Below, piece after piece: positions 11,963 to 13,735 of a stretch of 13,735 bases of DNA. Made by a program: the position numbers and the translations under genes. A model generated the notes under the pieces. That model saw nothing but the letters and a program-made list of their open reading frames with translations, did not search any database and was not told where the DNA came from. The stretch's first letter is position 1; every line of letters starts with the position of its first letter. Source of the stretch: an uncultured Collinsella sp. (GTDB lineage: Bacteria > Actinomycetota > Coriobacteriia > Coriobacteriales > Coriobacteriaceae); contig CALEBN010000010.1 in the NCBI GenBank assembly GCA_937943045.1, positions 1 to 13,735 on the forward strand, given 5' to 3'.

Positions 11963-13503
11963 AAATATTCGGGTTTAATGAACTTGATTCCCCTCTTTTT
12001 AATGGCCTTCCACTCATCAGACGGTAAGCACTCTTTTGATCGTATATGGTAGAGAAAAAGCCACATCTCTTCAAATTCGCGACCTTCTTCAGGAAATTCC
12101 TCTGCAAGATCGTTTAGCCGATCAAGCAAAGCTTTATTTTTAAAGTGCTTGGCGTATAAATAGACGAATAAATACAGCAGGCAGTCATTGGACTTTTCGA
12201 TATCCTCAAATTCGGGTACATCAATTTCAAAGTCATATTTAATTGCGTAGTAAAGTCCGTAGCAAACCGAAAGATAGTCGCCACGATTAAGGCACTCATA
12301 GATGATGCTGTTTGAGAGGCACTCGATATATTCCTCGCTCATGTTCAACGGCTCAATTACCGTTTCCTCAAATGTCGGCAGAAGGTATGGATATACGATT
12401 GCGAGGTGTATAGCAAAATCTCGAAAATAGGCTTTTGCCGAAGGCTTCAACGAATGCGATGTGAGCATTTTAAATGCATACAACAATATTGAGGCATTAT
12501 TTTGATAAGAGGGAAGTAGGCTGATCGCGTATTCCAAAAAGGATGACACGTCCTTGTATCCAAGCGGATCCGACTTAATTGGCTCATTACGCCTTAAAGA
12601 ATTCACCCAGCTTTGTGAGAGCGCCATGGGTAATTCCAGTACCTCAGTTTTCTTTTGATTCAGTCTCAGGCGAAACTTGGACAGTTCTTCTTGTAACGAG
12701 AGGATAAAACCCTCGCCCTCTTGTTGTGAAGCGACGTAACAGTTGTAATCATCAATATTACGAATAAATCGATAGCCTTTATTGTATAAATTGGCATCGA
12801 TGACTGTAAGAATTAGTTCTGAGACTACATTCGAAGAATGTGGTCCAATCAATAGCCCGTGGGTCTCACCGTCGGACACATTTTGAAGCAATTTGTCAAT
12901 TTTATTCGCCCAGTTATCTGGACGAACTGTCCTGTCTTGTTTCGCCCTATCCCTACCCATAATCGCCCACGACAAAGAATGCGTATATATACTTGGAAAA
13001 CAGGTGGATATGTCGCATTTGACAACATATTGCTTCCCAATAAGAATGGCAGGTTCTGGACTAGGGTCGTTCATCCAGTTTGAATAGTTCATTTGGAAAA
13101 TAGCCTGCGAATCAGGAATCAAGCGAGGATGAATTCTGCTAACCGAATAAGACTGCAATAAAGTTTGTTTTTGAACGTGACAAACTATTTCGTTCCAGCT
13201 ATCGGCTATACCGCGTGCCAAGCGCTCATATGTAAAGGGGGTCGGAATGCCAAACTCTCGATATTGACCATTGCAACGTATGTAATTAAATCTAATCCAA
13301 TCTGAGGGCGAATTGTTACTTGCCATTTTGCGATTATTGCAATAAGAAAGAAATTTTTCAGCCGTAAAAATAGGAGGTAGTTTGTCGGCAAACCATCCTT
13401 CAATAATTAGTCCGTTGTAGACAGCATCCTCCGTAAGCTCTTGCCAATAAGCCCAGTAGGCCTTGGAAGGAGCGAAAAGCTTGTCATAGGATTGGAGCAC
13501 CAT
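11956..13503 (-). CDS. Reverse transcriptase of the defence (Unknown-Group/Abi-like) type
   Basis: 515 aa. ATG at 13503 has AAGG about eight bases upstream. RT motifs appear in order: GIPTPFTYERL (85-95), motif A VVKCDISTCFPSIYTHSL (160-177, D164), motif B GLLIGPHSSNVVSEL (216-230), motif C RNIDDY (248-253, D251 and D252) and a motif D-like LNQKKTEVLEL (281-291). The YTHS sequence after motif A is typical of the DRT/Abi group and not of retrons or group II introns. Motif C has Asn at the position of the usual aromatic in YxDD. Residues 320-515 are helical repeats, as in the C-terminal half of AbiK- and AbiP2-type enzymes. Such enzymes protect against phage, some by making DNA with or without a template RNA. 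No maturase or integrase domain is present. Confidence 0.85.
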   Translation of the reverse strand: MVLQSYDKLFAPSKAYWAYWQELTEDAVYNGLIIEGWFADKLPPIFTAEKFLSYCNNRKMASNNSPSDWIRFNYIRCNGQYREFGIPTPFTYERLARGIADSWNEIVCHVQKQTLLQSYSVSRIHPRLIPDSQAIFQMNYSNWMNDPSPEPAILIGKQYVVKCDISTCFPSIYTHSLSWAIMGRDRAKQDRTVRPDNWANKIDKLLQNVSDGETHGLLIGPHSSNVVSELILTVIDANLYNKGYRFIRNIDDYNCYVASQQEGEGFILSLQEELSKFRLRLNQKKTEVLELPMALSQSWVNSLRRNEPIKSDPLGYKDVSSFLEYAISLLPSYQNNASILLYAFKMLTSHSLKPSAKAYFRDFAIHLAIVYPYLLPTFEETVIEPLNMSEEYIECLSNSIIYECLNRGDYLSVCYGLYYAIKYDFEIDVPEFEDIEKSNDCLLYLFVYLYAKHFKNKALLDRLNDLAEEFPEEGREFEEMWLFLYHIRSKECLPSDEWKAIKKRGIKFIKPEYLK

Positions 13504-13735
13504 TACTGACCTTAAATAATTAGCTTCATTTCACACTATTAGTTTAATCAAACGGCTTCTATATAGGGATGATTAATTCCTGCCACTAGCAGTATATGTT
13601 TCCGCGTAGAACACGGGGCCAACGGTCCCAATGCGTTATCAACACCCGCATTCCAATAAATGATGGCCTACGCTCGCTCGAATTAGGCGAATTTTAATTG
13701 CAAAGAACAACGAAGGGCGGGGTGTATCGGTATTA
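13504..13735 (-). other. Hairpin-rich leader of the reverse transcriptase, possible ncRNA
   Basis: No protein gene is seen. A -10-like TATACT (13591-13596) and a second AT-rich candidate near 13560 (TATATA) lie upstream of the reverse transcriptase. Three short inverted repeats follow one another: AATGCG/CGCATT (13630-13635 and 13647-13652), CCGCG/CACGG (13602-13606 and 13612-13616, one G-T pair) and CTGC/GCAG (13580-13583 and 13589-13592). Several defence reverse transcriptases use an RNA encoded just upstream, so a structured RNA here is possible but not shown. The region continues beyond the window. Confidence 0.35.

Noticed and set aside
11956..13503. Group II intron or diversity-generating retroelement RT
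   Set aside because: There is no maturase or HNH domain, no intron domain V-like structure nearby, and no template/variable repeat pair.
11956..13735. Retron (RT with msr-msd)
   Set aside because: No NAxxH or VTG retron motifs were seen in the RT, and no a1/a2 inverted pair of retron type was found in the 230 bases available upstream.
1..13735. CRISPR array
   Set aside because: No regularly spaced short direct repeats were found; the repeats seen are inverted or only two copies.

Overview
The window looks like an accessory, defence-type region of a high-GC Gram-positive gut bacterium of the Coriobacteriia, most likely Collinsella or a close relative. This is inferred from a LPKTG surface protein, the actinobacterial-style AbiEi/DUF559-like protein, DUF3825 and XRE families that I associate with this group, and bacterial-type tRNAs; no marker gene fixes the genus. 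Every protein gene lies on the minus strand; the only plus-strand gene is a CAU tRNA.

Layout. 1-1450: RNA genes and repeats, namely the 5' end of a tRNA-Ala, a palindromic element, a tRNA with a CAU anticodon, a complete tRNA-Ala(GGC), and a second copy of the same tRNA-upstream sequence and palindromic element. The tRNA-Ala leader is duplicated almost exactly (1-77 and 971-1047). 1499-2653: AbiEi-like protein with a C-terminal DUF559-type nuclease fold. 3036-3110: tRNA-Val(CAC). 3249-5049: DUF3825 protein, XRE-type regulator and a damaged upstream reading frame that carries a 16-bp inverted-repeat element. 5136-6831: overlapping AAA ATPase and small TOPRIM-like protein (RloA/RloB or AbiL type). 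7063-7641: three tightly coupled small genes (35-aa peptide, minimal nucleotidyltransferase, RelB/DinJ-like 62-aa protein). 7857-8639: a dUTPase/dCTP-deaminase-like domain fused to three membrane helices, with catalytic positions apparently lost. 8787-9881: secreted LPKTG surface protein. 10123-13503: visibly AT-richer pair made of an Unknown-Group-like reverse transcriptase and a large protein with an N-terminal Mrr-like nuclease domain.

Several adjacent cassettes each resemble a stand-alone anti-phage or toxin-antitoxin unit, so the window reads as a defence island between tRNA genes. The best candidates for something poorly described are the reverse transcriptase plus Mrr-like pair, with a hairpin-rich leader that could encode an RNA partner, and the membrane-anchored dUTPase-like pseudoenzyme. 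All functional calls come from motifs read by eye; no database search was run.
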